DNA of 64,000 bases from Pseudomonas persica (GCF_900291015.1 NZ_OLKL01000010.1:330736-394735), one strand, 5' to 3'; counted from the stretch's first letter, positions 41,157 through 50,701 are shown. Numbers and translations: made by a program. Notes: a model not told the origin generated them from the letters alone.

Positions 41157-42591
41157 CCGGCGCTGGCGCCTGCTGCCACGCTCGCTACTGGGGCGCATGC
41201 TGCTGCTGACCCTGCTGGTAGTGCTGTTGGCCCAGGGGTTGTCGAGCATCATCTGGGTTGCCCAATTACGCGCCAGCCAGTTGCAGGGCCTGCGTGCCAG
41301 CGCCAGCAGCCTGGCCCATTCGATGAGCGCCAGCGTCAGCTACTTCCGCTCGCTGCCGGTGGCCTACCGGCCGCTGGTCCTCGACCAGCTGCGCAGCATG
41401 GGGGGGACGCGCTTCTTCGTGTCGCTCAATGCCAAGCCGCTGGACATGCCGGTACTACCCGTTACCCCGCGCAAGCAAGCGGTGATCGAGGTGTTCCAGC
41501 AAGTGCTGCATGAGCGCCTGGGTTCGCAGATGGAAATTTCCGTGGAGTTCGTCGGGCCCGACGATCTGCGTATCTTCAACAGCGGCCTCAAGCTTGACGA
41601 ACTGCCACGTTCCTGGGCGCATTACTCGCTGACCCTGGAGCCGCTCAACCCGCCGGTGCTGGTAACCCAGATCCGTCTGGGCGAGGGCGAATGGCTGTAT
41701 ATCGCCTCGCTGCTGCCCGAGCCCTACACCAGCCTGGAAGCCGAGCGCCTGCCGCGCCAGCAGATTGGCTTCATCGTGCTGACGACGGCCTTGCTGCTGT
41801 TGTTCATCGGCTTGCTGGTGCACTGGCAGAGCTGGCCGCTCAAGCGTCTGGCGCGGGCTGCGCGGGAGATGTCGCTGGGCGCCGATGTGGCGCCGGTGGC
41901 CGAAGGCGGCGGCAGTGAGGTGGTCGAGGTGGGGCGCGCGTTCAACAGCATGCGCGAGCGCATCAGCCGCTACCTGACCGAGCGCAGCCAGCTGTTCAGT
42001 GCCATCTCCCACGACTTGCGCACACCGATCACCCGCTTGCGCCTGCGCGTCGAGCTGCTGGACGACGAGCGCCTGCAGGCCAAGTTCAGCCAGGACCTGG
42101 ATGAGCTGGAACTGCTGGTCAAAGGCGCGTTGCAGTGCGTGAAGGACACCGACATCCACGAGAACATCGAGCCGGTCGATCTCAACCAGGTGCTGGAGAT
42201 CCTGGCCGAGCCTTACCTGGGCGATGGCCGTATCACGCTCGAAGGCCGGGCGCTGGCGCCGTACCCGGGCAAGCCGCTGGCGTTGCGGCGCTGCATCGGC
42301 AACCTGATCGACAACGCCATCAAGTATGGCGAGCGGGCGCGGCTGCGCATGATCGACACTGCCGAGGGGGTCGTCCTGCAGGTGGATGACCAGGGGCCGG
42401 GGGTGCCGCAGCAGCAGTTGGAACAGGTATTCGAGCCGCACTTCCGTTTGGCCGGGCAGCAGCAGGGGTATGGGTTGGGGTTGGGGATTGCGCGCAACAT
42501 TGCCCATAGCCATGGCGGGGAGGTGAGCTTGCTGAACCTGCGTGAGGGCGGGCTGCGGGTGACCTTGTATCTGCCGCGGGGCGTGGACTGA
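41137..42591 (+). CDS. gtrS: Sensor histidine kinase GtrS
   Basis: A 484-residue inner-membrane sensor. It has an N-terminal membrane helix (MLLLTLLVVLLAQGLSSIIW, about 20-40), a periplasmic sensing domain (about 45-205) and a second helix (about 208-230). A HAMP linker and the H-box SAISHDLRTPITRLRLRVEL follow, then an ATPase domain with NLIDNAIKYGE and the G-boxes DDQGPGVPQQ and GYGLGLGIARNIA. In P. aeruginosa GtrS senses 2-ketogluconate and 6-phosphogluconate. The start at 41137 (MSAVRPDRRWRLL) overlaps gltR by 20 bases. A repeat-rich gap follows, so gtsA has its own promoter. Confidence 0.93.
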   Translation: MSAVRPDRRWRLLPRSLLGRMLLLTLLVVLLAQGLSSIIWVAQLRASQLQGLRASASSLAHSMSASVSYFRSLPVAYRPLVLDQLRSMGGTRFFVSLNAKPLDMPVLPVTPRKQAVIEVFQQVLHERLGSQMEISVEFVGPDDLRIFNSGLKLDELPRSWAHYSLTLEPLNPPVLVTQIRLGEGEWLYIASLLPEPYTSLEAERLPRQQIGFIVLTTALLLLFIGLLVHWQSWPLKRLARAAREMSLGADVAPVAEGGGSEVVEVGRAFNSMRERISRYLTERSQLFSAISHDLRTPITRLRLRVELLDDERLQAKFSQDLDELELLVKGALQCVKDTDIHENIEPVDLNQVLEILAEPYLGDGRITLEGRALAPYPGKPLALRRCIGNLIDNAIKYGERARLRMIDTAEGVVLQVDDQGPGVPQQQLEQVFEPHFRLAGQQQGYGLGLGIARNIAHSHGGEVSLLNLREGGLRVTLYLPRGVD

Positions 42592-42902
42592 GGGTTTGTG
42601 TTGCCTGTGCCGGCCTCTTCGCGGGTGAACCCGCCCCCACAGGATTCTCACCAGCCTCGGAACCTGTGAGGTCCCTGTGGGAGCGGGTTCCCCCGCGAAG
42701 GGGTCGACACAGGTAACCACAATGTCGCTACCCAGTGACAATCCTGCCGTTCTTCCTGACATCCCACCCCTCAGGTCGGCAATGTAACCAAACGATGACA
42801 TTCACGCATCGCTTCGTTACCTGGCGAGGCGAGCACGCTGTTTAGACTTCATGCAACGCAAGCGATCGACTTGCACGGCATAACAACAAGAAAGGTGCTT
42901 CG
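42592..42902. promoter_or_regulatory. gtrS-gtsA intergenic region: repeats, long palindrome, CA motif
   Basis: 311 bases. First a REP pair (42610-42705). Then an imperfect palindrome, GTAACCAAACGATG at 42784-42797 and CATCGCTTCGTTAC at 42807-42820 (12 of 14 paired), a candidate GltR operator. Finally AACAACAA at 42882-42889, a perfect AANAANAA Crc/Hfq motif, with AGAAAGG just after it as ribosome site for gtsA. Confidence 0.55.
42610..42705. repeat. REP pair upstream of gtsA
   Basis: Inverted pair: CCGGCCTCTTCGCGGGTGAA on the left and GGAGCGGGTTCCCCCGCGAA on the right, with inner ACAGG / CCTGT halves. The right core has C for T/A changes, so pairing is imperfect. Confidence 0.88.
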
Positions 42903-44201
42903 ATGAATTCCACGCTCCGTCTCGCTGCCGCAATTTCCGTTGCTTCGCTAACTGTCTCTTTGCTCCCGCTGAGTGCCTCGGCTGCCGACTCCAAAGGCAG
43001 CGTCGAGGTGGTGCACTGGTGGACCTCCGGTGGTGAAAAAGCGGCGGTCGATGTGCTCAAGGCCCAGGTCGAAAAAGATGGCTTCACCTGGAAGGATGGC
43101 GCCGTCGCCGGTGGTGGCGGGGCCACGGCCATGACCGTGCTCAAGAGCCGCGCCGTGGCCGGCAACCCGCCCGGTGTCGCGCAAATCAAGGGCCCGGACA
43201 TCCAGGACTGGGCGGCTACCGGCCTGCTCGACGCCGATGTGCTCAAGGCTGTGGCCAAGGACGAAAAATGGGACACGTTACTCGACAAGAAAGTCGCCGA
43301 CGCCGTGAAGTACGACGGTGACTATGTCGCCGTGCCGGTGAACGTCCACCGTACCAACTGGTTGTGGATCAACCCCGACGTCTTCAAGAAGGCCGGTATC
43401 GACAAGGCGCCAGCCACCCTCGACGAATTCTACGCCGCCGCCGACCAGCTCAAGGCCGCCGGCTTCATCCCGCTCGCCCATGGCGGCCAGCCGTGGCAGG
43501 ACAGCACCGTGTTCGAAAGCGTGGTACTGGCGGTGATGGGGGCCGACGGCTACAAGAAGGCCCTGGTCGATCTCGACAGCGCGGCTCTGACCGGCCCGCA
43601 GATGGTCAAGGCGCTGACCGAGCTGAAAAAGGTCGCCACCTACATGGACCCGGATGGCAAAGGCCAGGACTGGAACCTGGAAGCGGCCAAGGTCATCAAC
43701 GGCAAGGCCGGCATGCAGATCATGGGCGACTGGGCCAAGAGCGAATGGACCCTGGCGAAGAAAACCGCCGGCAAGGACTACCAGTGCGTGCCATTCCCCG
43801 GCACCGACAAGGCCTTCCTGTACAACATCGACTCGCTGGTGGTGTTCAAGCAGAAAGACGCTGGCACCTCTGCCGGCCAGCAGGATATTGCCCGCAGGGT
43901 GCTGGGTGAGGACTTCCAGAAGGTCTTCAGCAGCAACAAAGGGTCGATCCCGGTGCGCAACGACATGCTGGCCGACATGGGCAAGTACGGCTTCGACGCC
44001 TGCGCGCAGACCTCCGCCAAGGACTTCCTGGCCGATGCCAGGAATGGCGGCCTGCAGCCGAGCATGGCGCACAACATGGCCACCACGCTGGCCGTGCAGG
44101 GCGCGTTCTTCGATGTGGTGACCAACTACATCAACGACCCCAAGGCCGACCCGGCCGATGCGGCGAAGAAGCTGGCGGCGGCGATCAAGTCTGCCCAGTA
44201 G
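42903..44201 (+). CDS. gtsA: Glucose ABC transporter periplasmic binding protein
   Basis: Periplasmic sugar-binding component of the GtsABCD glucose (mannose/glucose) importer; 432 residues of the family 1 extracellular solute-binding type. The signal peptide is residues 1-27 ([14 protein letters not shown] with cleavage after ASA). Ligand-site regions [20 protein letters not shown] and [17 protein letters not shown] are typical. It is the first gene of gtsA-gtsB-gtsC-gtsD-oprB. An AANAANAA motif before its start suggests repression by Crc/Hfq, and the GltR/GtrS pair upstream suggests glucose-dependent induction. A repeat pair follows it, which would favour excess binding protein over the permeases. 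Confidence 0.95.
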   Translation: MNSTLRLAAAISVASLTVSLLPLSASAADSKGSVEVVHWWTSGGEKAAVDVLKAQVEKDGFTWKDGAVAGGGGATAMTVLKSRAVAGNPPGVAQIKGPDIQDWAATGLLDADVLKAVAKDEKWDTLLDKKVADAVKYDGDYVAVPVNVHRTNWLWINPDVFKKAGIDKAPATLDEFYAAADQLKAAGFIPLAHGGQPWQDSTVFESVVLAVMGADGYKKALVDLDSAALTGPQMVKALTELKKVATYMDPDGKGQDWNLEAAKVINGKAGMQIMGDWAKSEWTLAKKTAGKDYQCVPFPGTDKAFLYNIDSLVVFKQKDAGTSAGQQDIARRVLGEDFQKVFSSNKGSIPVRNDMLADMGKYGFDACAQTSAKDFLADARNGGLQPSMAHNMATTLAVQGAFFDVVTNYINDPKADPADAAKKLAAAIKSAQ

Positions 44202-44210
44202 AGCGCTGAC

Positions 44211-44304
44211 GGCCCTATCGCCGGCAAGCCGGCTCCCACAGGATTTTCACTGCCGTTGAAAATTGTGGGTTACCTGTGGGCGCTGGCTTGCCGGCGATAG
44301 GGCC
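44211..44304. repeat. GCCGGCAAGCC-type REP pair between gtsA and gtsB
   Basis: Nearly perfect inverted pair: GGCCCTATCGCCGGCAAGCC (then GGCTCCCACAGG) on the left and CCTGTGGGCGCTGGCTTGCC (then GGCGATAGGGCC) on the right. It starts nine bases after the gtsA stop, so it lies inside the transport-operon mRNA. Confidence 0.93.
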
Positions 44305-44361
44305 AGTACCGACAACACAAAAGGCAGAGCCCCTCACTGCCTTGGCTTTGGGTACCAAATC

Positions 44362-45270
44362 ATGACCACAACTACCGCCCAACTGCGGGCCTCACCCCTG
44401 GACGCGCTACAGCGCTGGCTGCCCAAGCTGGTGCTGGCGCCGAGCATGTTCATCGTCCTGGTGGGCTTCTACGGCTACATCCTCTGGACCTTCGTCCTGT
44501 CCTTCACCACCTCGACCTTTCTGCCCACCTACAAGTGGGCTGGCCTGGCGCAGTACGCCCGGCTGTTCGACAACGACCGCTGGTGGGTGGCAAGCAAGAA
44601 CCTGCTGCTGTTCGGCGGCCTGTTCATCGCCATCAGCCTGGTCATCGGCGTTTTCCTGGCGGTATTGCTGGACCAGCGCATCCGGCGCGAAGGTTTCATC
44701 CGCACCATTTATCTGTACCCCATGGCGCTGTCGATGATTGTCACCGGCACCGCCTGGAAGTGGCTGCTCAACCCCGGCATGGGCCTGGACAAGCTGCTGC
44801 GCGACTGGGGCTGGGAGGGCTTTCGCCTGGACTGGCTGATCGATCCCGACCGGGTGGTGTACTGCCTGGTGATTGCCGCCGTGTGGCAAGCCTCGGGCTT
44901 CATCATGGCGATGTTCCTCGCCGGCCTGCGTGGCGTCGACCCGTCGATCATCCGCGCCGCGCAGATCGACGGCGCCAGCCTGCCGCGCATCTACTGGCGC
45001 GTGGTACTGCCCAGCCTGCGCCCGGTGTTCTTCAGCTCGCTGATGATCCTCGCGCACATTGCCATCAAAAGCTTCGACCTGGTGGCGGCGATGACTGCCG
45101 GCGGCCCGGGCTACTCCTCCGACCTGCCGGCGATGTTCATGTATTCGTTCACCTTCAGCCGCGGCCAGATGGGCATGGGCTCGGCCAGCGCCATCCTCAT
45201 GCTCGGAGCGATCCTGGCGATCCTCGTGCCTTACCTGTACTCGGAGCTGCGGAGCAAACGCCATGCATAG
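44362..45270 (+). CDS. gtsB: Glucose ABC transporter permease GtsB
   Basis: MalF-like inner-membrane permease, 302 residues with six membrane helices. The coupling-loop motif is EAA-like: IIRAAQIDGASLPRIYWRVV near residue 195. The start is the ATG at 44362 (MTTTTAQLRASPLD); an upstream frame beginning in repeat DNA was discarded. Its end overlaps gtsC by eight bases, so the two permeases are coupled. Together with GtsC and the ATPase GtsD it moves glucose from the binding protein GtsA to the cytoplasm. Confidence 0.95.
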   Translation: MTTTTAQLRASPLDALQRWLPKLVLAPSMFIVLVGFYGYILWTFVLSFTTSTFLPTYKWAGLAQYARLFDNDRWWVASKNLLLFGGLFIAISLVIGVFLAVLLDQRIRREGFIRTIYLYPMALSMIVTGTAWKWLLNPGMGLDKLLRDWGWEGFRLDWLIDPDRVVYCLVIAAVWQASGFIMAMFLAGLRGVDPSIIRAAQIDGASLPRIYWRVVLPSLRPVFFSSLMILAHIAIKSFDLVAAMTAGGPGYSSDLPAMFMYSFTFSRGQMGMGSASAILMLGAILAILVPYLYSELRSKRHA

Positions 45271-46108
45271 CCCTGTCGACAAACCGGCGCTGAGCCCAAG
45301 CCGTCTTGCCATCCACGCGGTGCTGTTGCTGGCACTGCTGTTGTACCTGGTGCCGCTGGTGGTGATGCTGCTGACCAGTTTCAAGACTCCGGACGACATC
45401 AGCACCGGCAACCTGCTGAGCTGGCCGACGGCAATTACCGGCATCGGCTGGGTCAAGGCCTGGGGCACGGTCAGCGGTTACTTCTGGAACTCGATCATGA
45501 TCACCGTGCCAGCGGTGCTGATCTCCACCACCATCGGCGCGCTGAACGGCTATGTGCTGTCGATGTGGCGCTTCCGTGGCTCGCAGCTGTTCTTCGGCCT
45601 GCTGCTGTTCGGCTGCTTCCTGCCGTTCCAGACTGTGCTGCTGCCAGCCTCGTTCACCCTCGGCAAGCTCGGCCTGGCCAGCACCACCACCGGCCTGGTA
45701 CTGGTGCACGTGGTCTACGGCCTGGCCTTCACCACGCTGTTCTTCCGCAACTTCTACGTGAGCATCCCCGATGCGCTGGTCAAGGCCGCGCGCCTGGACG
45801 GTGCCGGGTTCTTCACCATCTTCCGCCGCATCATCCTGCCGATGTCCACGCCGATCATCATGGTCTGCCTGATCTGGCAGTTCACCCAGATCTGGAACGA
45901 CTTCCTGTTCGGCGTGGTGTTCTCCAGCGGCGATTCGCAACCGATTACCGTGGCCCTGAACAACCTGGTCAACACCAGCACCGGGGCCAAGGAATACAAC
46001 GTCGACATGGCAGCGGCGATGATCGCTGGCCTGCCAACCCTGCTGGTCTACGTGGTGGCAGGTAAATATTTCGTCCGCGGGCTGACTGCTGGCGCGGTAA
46101 AGGGGTAA
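45263..46108 (+). CDS. gtsC: Glucose ABC transporter permease GtsC
   Basis: MalG-like permease, 281 residues with six membrane helices. The EAA-type loop is DALVKAARLDGAGFFTIFRR near residue 170, followed by ILPMSTPIIMVCLIWQFTQI. A long C-terminal helix ends in AGKYFVRGLTAGAVKG, the usual MalG-type tail. The ATG lies inside the last codons of gtsB. The next gene, gtsD, begins four bases after its stop. It forms the transmembrane pore with GtsB. Confidence 0.95.
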   Translation: MHSPVDKPALSPSRLAIHAVLLLALLLYLVPLVVMLLTSFKTPDDISTGNLLSWPTAITGIGWVKAWGTVSGYFWNSIMITVPAVLISTTIGALNGYVLSMWRFRGSQLFFGLLLFGCFLPFQTVLLPASFTLGKLGLASTTTGLVLVHVVYGLAFTTLFFRNFYVSIPDALVKAARLDGAGFFTIFRRIILPMSTPIIMVCLIWQFTQIWNDFLFGVVFSSGDSQPITVALNNLVNTSTGAKEYNVDMAAAMIAGLPTLLVYVVAGKYFVRGLTAGAVKG

Positions 46109-46111
46109 GTC

Positions 46112-47266
46112 ATGGCAACGCTCGAACTTCGCAATGTGAACAAGACCTACGGCAGCGGCTTGCCGGACACCCTCAAGGACATCCAGCTGTCGATCAGGGA
46201 TGGCGAGTTCCTGATCCTGGTCGGCCCGTCTGGCTGCGGCAAGTCGACCTTGATGAACTGCATCGCCGGGCTGGAGCAGATCACTGGCGGCGCGATTCTC
46301 ATCGACCAGCAGGACGTCAGCGGCATGAGCCCCAAGGACCGCGACATCGCCATGGTATTCCAGTCCTACGCGCTGTACCCGACCATGAGCGTGCGCGAAA
46401 ACATCGAGTTCGGCCTGAAGATCCGCAAGCTGCCCCAGGCCGCCATCGACGAGGAGGTGGCGCGGGTGGCCAAGCTGCTGCAGATCGAGCACCTGCTGGC
46501 GCGCAAGCCGGCGCAGCTGTCCGGCGGCCAGCAACAGCGCGTGGCCATGGGCCGGGCGCTGGCGCGGCGGCCAAAGATCTACCTGTTCGATGAGCCGCTG
46601 TCCAACCTCGATGCCAAGCTGCGCGTCGAGATGCGTACCGAAATGAAACTGATGCACCAGCGCCTGAAGACCACCACCGTGTACGTCACCCATGACCAGA
46701 TCGAGGCCATGACCCTGGGCGACAAGGTGGCGGTGATGAAGGACGGCATCATCCAGCAGTTCGGTACCCCGCAGCAGATCTACAACGACCCGGCCAACCA
46801 GTTCGTCGCCAGTTTCATCGGTTCACCGCCGATGAACTTCATCCCGGTGCGCCTCACGCAGCAGGACGGGCGCCTGCTGGCCGTGCTCGACAGCGGCCAG
46901 GCGCGTTGCGAGCTGCCCTTGGGGGGGGGCGCTGACGAACTGGATGGCCGCGAGGTCATCCTTGGCATCCGCCCCGAGCAGATTGCCCTGGGCGCCGCGG
47001 AGGGCAATGGCCTGCCGGGCATTCGTGCCGAGGTGCAGGTGACCGAGCCCACCGGGCCAGACCTGCTGGTATTCGTCACCCTCAACCAGACCAAGGTCTG
47101 CTGCCGCCTGGCTCCGGATGTGGCATGCCGGATAGGTGACAGCCTGAATCTGCAGTTCGACCCGGCACGGGTACTGCTGTTCGACGCCCAAAGCGGCGAG
47201 CGCCTGCGCCTGGCCAGCACTGCCGCAGCAGTAAAGGACAATGTGGCCCACATCAGGGGCCGTTGA
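46112..47266 (+). CDS. gtsD: Glucose ABC transporter ATP-binding protein
   Basis: MalK/UgpC-type ATPase, 384 residues. The nucleotide domain has Walker [11 protein letters not shown] near residue 37, the Q-loop near [15 protein letters not shown], signature [15 protein letters not shown] near 132, Walker [17 protein letters not shown] near 153 and switch His in [12 protein letters not shown]-terminal TOBE domain (about 240-384, with the regulatory GIRPEQI segment) follows. It energises GtsBC. A run of nine G at 46921-46929 lies in the coding sequence, but the frame continues normally through it. Confidence 0.95.
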   Translation: MATLELRNVNKTYGSGLPDTLKDIQLSIRDGEFLILVGPSGCGKSTLMNCIAGLEQITGGAILIDQQDVSGMSPKDRDIAMVFQSYALYPTMSVRENIEFGLKIRKLPQAAIDEEVARVAKLLQIEHLLARKPAQLSGGQQQRVAMGRALARRPKIYLFDEPLSNLDAKLRVEMRTEMKLMHQRLKTTTVYVTHDQIEAMTLGDKVAVMKDGIIQQFGTPQQIYNDPANQFVASFIGSPPMNFIPVRLTQQDGRLLAVLDSGQARCELPLGGGADELDGREVILGIRPEQIALGAAEGNGLPGIRAEVQVTEPTGPDLLVFVTLNQTKVCCRLAPDVACRIGDSLNLQFDPARVLLFDAQSGERLRLASTAAAVKDNVAHIRGR

Positions 47267-47307
47267 CTCGTCTACACCACCAATAAGAAAAAAGAGGACG
47301 CAAAGGG

Positions 47308-48651
47308 ATGGAACAGCGCAAACGCATCAGTACATTGGGCTCGCTGGCCTTGCTTGCCATCGTTGGCAGCAGCGGCGCGCATGCTGCCGAGGCCTTTTCC
47401 AGCGAATCGAAGTGGATGACCGGCGATTGGGGCGGCACCCGCACTGAACTGCTGGAAAAGGGCTATGACTTCACCCTCGACTATGTTGGTGAGGTGGCCG
47501 GCAACCTGCACGGCGGCTACAACGACGACAAGACCGCACGCTACAGCGACCAGTTTGCCCTTGGCGCGCACCTGGACCTGCAGAAAATCCTCGGCTGGCA
47601 CGATGCCGAGTTCAAGCTGGCGATCACCGAGCGCAGCGGCCGCAACCTGTCCAACGACCGCATCAGCGATCCGCGCGCCGGGCAGTTCAGCTCGGTGCAG
47701 GAGGTGTGGGGCCGCGGCCAGACCTGGCGTCTGACCCAGATGTGGGTCAAACAGAAATACTTCGACGGTGCATTGGACGTGAAGCTCGGCCGCTTCGGCC
47801 CGGGCGAAGATTTCAACAGCTTCCCTTGCGACTTCCAGAACCTGGCCTTCTGCGGCTCGCAGGTGGGCAACTGGGTTGGCGGCATCTGGTACAACTGGCC
47901 GGTCAGCCAGTGGGCGCTGCGGGTCAAGTACAACATCACTCCAGAGTTCTTCGTCCAGACCGGTGCCTTCGAGCAAAACCCCTCCAACCTGGAAACCGGC
48001 AACGGCTTCAAACTCAGCGGCAGCGGTACCAAGGGCGCGATCCTGCCAGTGGAGGCGGTGTGGTCACCCAAGGTCAACGGCCTGCCGGGCGAGTACCGCC
48101 TGGGCTACTACTACAGCACGGCCAAGGCTGACGATGTGTTCGACGACGTCAACGGCAACCCGCAGGCGCTGACTGGCGAGGCCTTCAAGTCGCACTCCAG
48201 CAAGCATGGCTGGTGGGTGGTGGCGCAGCAGCAGGTCACCGCCCATGGCGGCGACGTCAACCGTGGCCTGAGCCTGTTCGCCAACTTTACCGTGCATGAC
48301 CAGGCTACCAACGTGGTCGACAACTACCAGCAGGTGGGGTTGGTCTATAAAGGTGCCTTCGACGCCCGGCCCAAGGACGATATCGGCTTCGGCGTGGCGC
48401 GCATTCATGTGAATGACGACGTGAGGAAACGCGCCGAACTGCTCAACACGCAGAGCGGCATCAGCGATTACGACAACCCCGGGTTCGTGCCGCTGCAGCG
48501 TACCGAGTACAACGCCGAGCTCTACTACGGCTTCCATGTCACCAACTGGCTGACCGTGCGGCCCAACCTGCAGTACATCAAGCGCCCGGGTGGGGTGGAC
48601 GAGGTGGATAACGCACTGGTCGCAGGCTTGAAGATTCAGTCGTCATTCTGA
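47308..48651 (+). CDS. oprB: Carbohydrate-selective porin OprB
   Basis: Outer-membrane glucose-inducible porin, 447 residues. The signal peptide spans residues 1-26 (LALLAIVGSSGAHAAEA). The mature part has the OprB opening SKWMTGDWGGTRTELLEKGY, alternating beta strands typical of a 16-strand barrel, and a C-terminal LVAGLKIQSSF ending in Phe for outer-membrane insertion. It lets glucose reach the periplasm for GtsA. It lies 41 bases after gtsD, with AATAAGAA (47282-47289, a Crc/Hfq-type AANAANAA) and AGAGGACG before the ATG. A hairpin follows the gene. Confidence 0.95.
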   Translation: MEQRKRISTLGSLALLAIVGSSGAHAAEAFSSESKWMTGDWGGTRTELLEKGYDFTLDYVGEVAGNLHGGYNDDKTARYSDQFALGAHLDLQKILGWHDAEFKLAITERSGRNLSNDRISDPRAGQFSSVQEVWGRGQTWRLTQMWVKQKYFDGALDVKLGRFGPGEDFNSFPCDFQNLAFCGSQVGNWVGGIWYNWPVSQWALRVKYNITPEFFVQTGAFEQNPSNLETGNGFKLSGSGTKGAILPVEAVWSPKVNGLPGEYRLGYYYSTAKADDVFDDVNGNPQALTGEAFKSHSSKHGWWVVAQQQVTAHGGDVNRGLSLFANFTVHDQATNVVDNYQQVGLVYKGAFDARPKDDIGFGVARIHVNDDVRKRAELLNTQSGISDYDNPGFVPLQRTEYNAELYYGFHVTNWLTVRPNLQYIKRPGGVDEVDNALVAGLKIQSSF

Positions 48652-48703
48652 GGGCTTATGTTGTAAATTTACGCCAATCCATTTTCGGTACTATTTCGAT
48701 ACT

Positions 48704-48732
48704 CGGCACCCACTGGTCTGCAGTGGGTGTCG
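48704..48732 (+). terminator. Hairpin between oprB and the mutarotase gene
   Basis: CGGCACCCACTG-GTCTG-CAGTGGGTGTCG forms a 12-bp stem with one G-T pair, about 50 bases after oprB. It has no T-run, so it may be a weak or Rho-assisted terminator or an mRNA 3'-end stabiliser. Confidence 0.5.
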
Positions 48733-48779
48733 GGGATAGGCCGAGACAGCGCTATCTCAAACAACAAGAGCTCTGAACC

Positions 48780-49634
48780 ATGCCCGAACATCCGCTCCAT
48801 AGCCTCTTTACCTCGCAGCGGCCGCGGCCGACATTCGAGTGGGAGCGTTACCAGCAGCGCGATGTACTGATCATCGATCACCCCCGCTGCCAGGCGGTGT
48901 TCAGCCGCCAGGGGGCGCAACTGCTGCATTTTCAGCCGGCGGGCGAACGGCCCTGGCTGTGGTGCGCCGAGCAGTGGCCGCAGGTGGGGGCGATACGCGG
49001 TGGCGTGCCGGTGTGCTGGCCGTGGTATGGCCGCCACCCCACCGAGGACTTGTGGCCAGCCCATGGCTGGGCCCGCTTGCTGGACTGGAAGCTGGTGGAC
49101 AGCCGCGAGGACGAGGAGGGCGTAACCCTGAAATGGCGGCTGGAGCTGTGCGACTGGCAGGTCGACCTGCATGCTCGGTTGGGCAGCCGCATGGAGCTGA
49201 GCCTGAGCACCGAGCACCAGGACAGCGAACCTTGCCAGCTTAGCCATGCCCTGCTGGCCTACTGGCGCATCAGTGACGTATCCGAGATAGCGCTGTCCGG
49301 GCTCGAGGATATCGAAGGCTACGACCGCCTCAACCGCCAGGCCTGCCGTGAGGATGGCGCGCTGAAGCTCAAGGGGGGCTGCCAGAAGGTCTATCCCGGC
49401 ACGCCGCGGGTGCAGTTGCAGGACCCGGCCTGGCAGCGCGAGCTATGCATCGATACCGGTGACAGCGACGACACGGTGGTCTGGCACCCGGGCAACCGCC
49501 CGCTGATGGGCGTGACCGGGCGTGAATGCCAGCGCTTCGTCTGTGTCGAGGCCGCCAGCGGCAGTGGCGAGGGCCTGAGCCTGGCGCCGGGGCAGCGTGC
49601 CCACCTGCGCCTGCAGGCGCACCGGCTCAGTTGA
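48780..49634 (+). CDS. D-hexose-6-phosphate mutarotase (YeaD type)
   Basis: Aldose-1-epimerase fold protein of 284 residues that interconverts alpha and beta anomers of hexose 6-phosphates, so Glk output can be used by Zwf. Recognisable segments are [18 protein letters not shown] near residue 48, [15 protein letters not shown] near 78, and the catalytic histidine/glutamate regions around [11 protein letters not shown] and FVCVEAASG. It belongs to the glucose cluster by position. Its last eight bases overlap the convergent hexR gene, an unusual arrangement that leaves no room for separate terminators. Confidence 0.9.
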   Translation: MPEHPLHSLFTSQRPRPTFEWERYQQRDVLIIDHPRCQAVFSRQGAQLLHFQPAGERPWLWCAEQWPQVGAIRGGVPVCWPWYGRHPTEDLWPAHGWARLLDWKLVDSREDEEGVTLKWRLELCDWQVDLHARLGSRMELSLSTEHQDSEPCQLSHALLAYWRISDVSEIALSGLEDIEGYDRLNRQACREDGALKLKGGCQKVYPGTPRVQLQDPAWQRELCIDTGDSDDTVVWHPGNRPLMGVTGRECQRFVCVEAASGSGEGLSLAPGQRAHLRLQAHRLS

Positions 49635-50499
49635 GTTCGTCGTCCTCGATCGGGTAGCGGCTGGCGTTGAGGCTTTCCTTGATCTTGCGCAGGTGCGGCT
49701 GGAAGTCCACGCCACGGCGCAGGGTCATGCCGGTGGCCAGTACATCGAGCACGGTCAACTGGATGATCCGCGAGGTCATCGGCATGTAGATGTCAGTGTC
49801 TTCCGGCAGCGGAATGTGCAGGCTCAGGCTGCAGGCATTGGCCAGCGGTGAACCGGCGGCGGTCAGGCCCAGCACCGAGGCGCCGTTTTCCCGCGCCAGG
49901 CGGGCCACCTCGACCAGTTCGCGGGTGCGCCCGGTGTAGGAAATGATCACGAACAGGTCGCCGGTGTGCGCCACCGAGGCCAGCATGCGCTGCATCAGCA
50001 CATCGGCGTGGGCCGATACTGCGAGGTTGAAGCGGAAGAACTTGTGCTGGGCGTCCAGCGCCACCGGGGCCGAGGCGCCCAGGCCGAAGAAGTGGATCTG
50101 CCGGGCCTGGATCATCATGTCCACGGCACGGCTCACCTGCTGCGGGTCGAGTTGCTGGCAGGCGCTGTCGAGCGAGGCGATGGCACTGGCGAAGATCTTC
50201 TGGGTGTAGGCTGCCGGGTCATCGTCAGCCTCTACTGCACGGCTGACGTAGGCGGCGCCGCTGGCCAGGCTCTGCGCCAGTTGCAGCTTGAGCTCGGGGT
50301 AGCCGCTGACGCCGAACGAGCGGCAGAAGCGGTTGACGGTCGGTTCGCTGACCTTGGCCGCCTGGGCCAGCGCGGCGATGCTGAAGCGGGTGGCTTGTTG
50401 CGGGTTGAGCAGGATGACTTCGGCGACTTTGCGTTCGGCCTTGTTCAGCTCGTCGAGGCGGCCCTGGATCTGTTCCAGGAGGTTTCGCACGCGGTCCAT
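49627..50499 (-). CDS. hexR: RpiR-family repressor of Entner-Doudoroff genes
   Basis: HexR represses zwf-pgl-eda, edd-glk and gap in P. putida, and KDPG releases it. The protein is 290 residues. An N-terminal RpiR helix-turn-helix domain spans 1-80 ([20 protein letters not shown]), and a SIS sugar-phosphate-binding domain spans about 120-260 ([20 protein letters not shown], then [18 protein letters not shown]). The start at 50499 ([15 protein letters not shown]) is preceded by AAGGACAC on the minus strand; the frame runs further upstream without similarity. It is divergent from zwf, with a near-consensus operator in between. Confidence 0.96.
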   Translation of the reverse strand: MDRVRNLLEQIQGRLDELNKAERKVAEVILLNPQQATRFSIAALAQAAKVSEPTVNRFCRSFGVSGYPELKLQLAQSLASGAAYVSRAVEADDDPAAYTQKIFASAIASLDSACQQLDPQQVSRAVDMMIQARQIHFFGLGASAPVALDAQHKFFRFNLAVSAHADVLMQRMLASVAHTGDLFVIISYTGRTRELVEVARLARENGASVLGLTAAGSPLANACSLSLHIPLPEDTDIYMPMTSRIIQLTVLDVLATGMTLRRGVDFQPHLRKIKESLNASRYPIEDDELN

Positions 50500-50619
50500 G
50501 GGTGTGTCCTTGGGTCGGGAAGACAGCCAGCTGTGGGAGCAGCAGGCTTTTTGCACGGTCGTCTATCGTACTGTCGGCGCGGTTGACGTACCACTTGTCT
50601 GTAATGCTTGTGTGTAATG

Positions 50620-50634
50620 TTGTGGTTTTTACTA
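50620..50634 (+). promoter_or_regulatory. Near-consensus HexR operator before zwf
   Basis: TTGT-GGTTTTT-ACTA matches TTGT-N7-ACAA with one changed base. It is located between hexR and zwf, about 70 bases before the zwf ATG, next to a CATTAT that could be its -10. Confidence 0.65.
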
Positions 50635-50701
50635 CATTATCCCTTGAAAACCGTATGTGAAAGCGGTATTCCTAGACCAACTTTAGGAAAGAACCAACAT
50701 C

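Noticed and set aside
46921..46929. Possible frameshift at a run of nine G in gtsD
   Set aside because: The coding frame continues through it to a normal C-terminus of family length.
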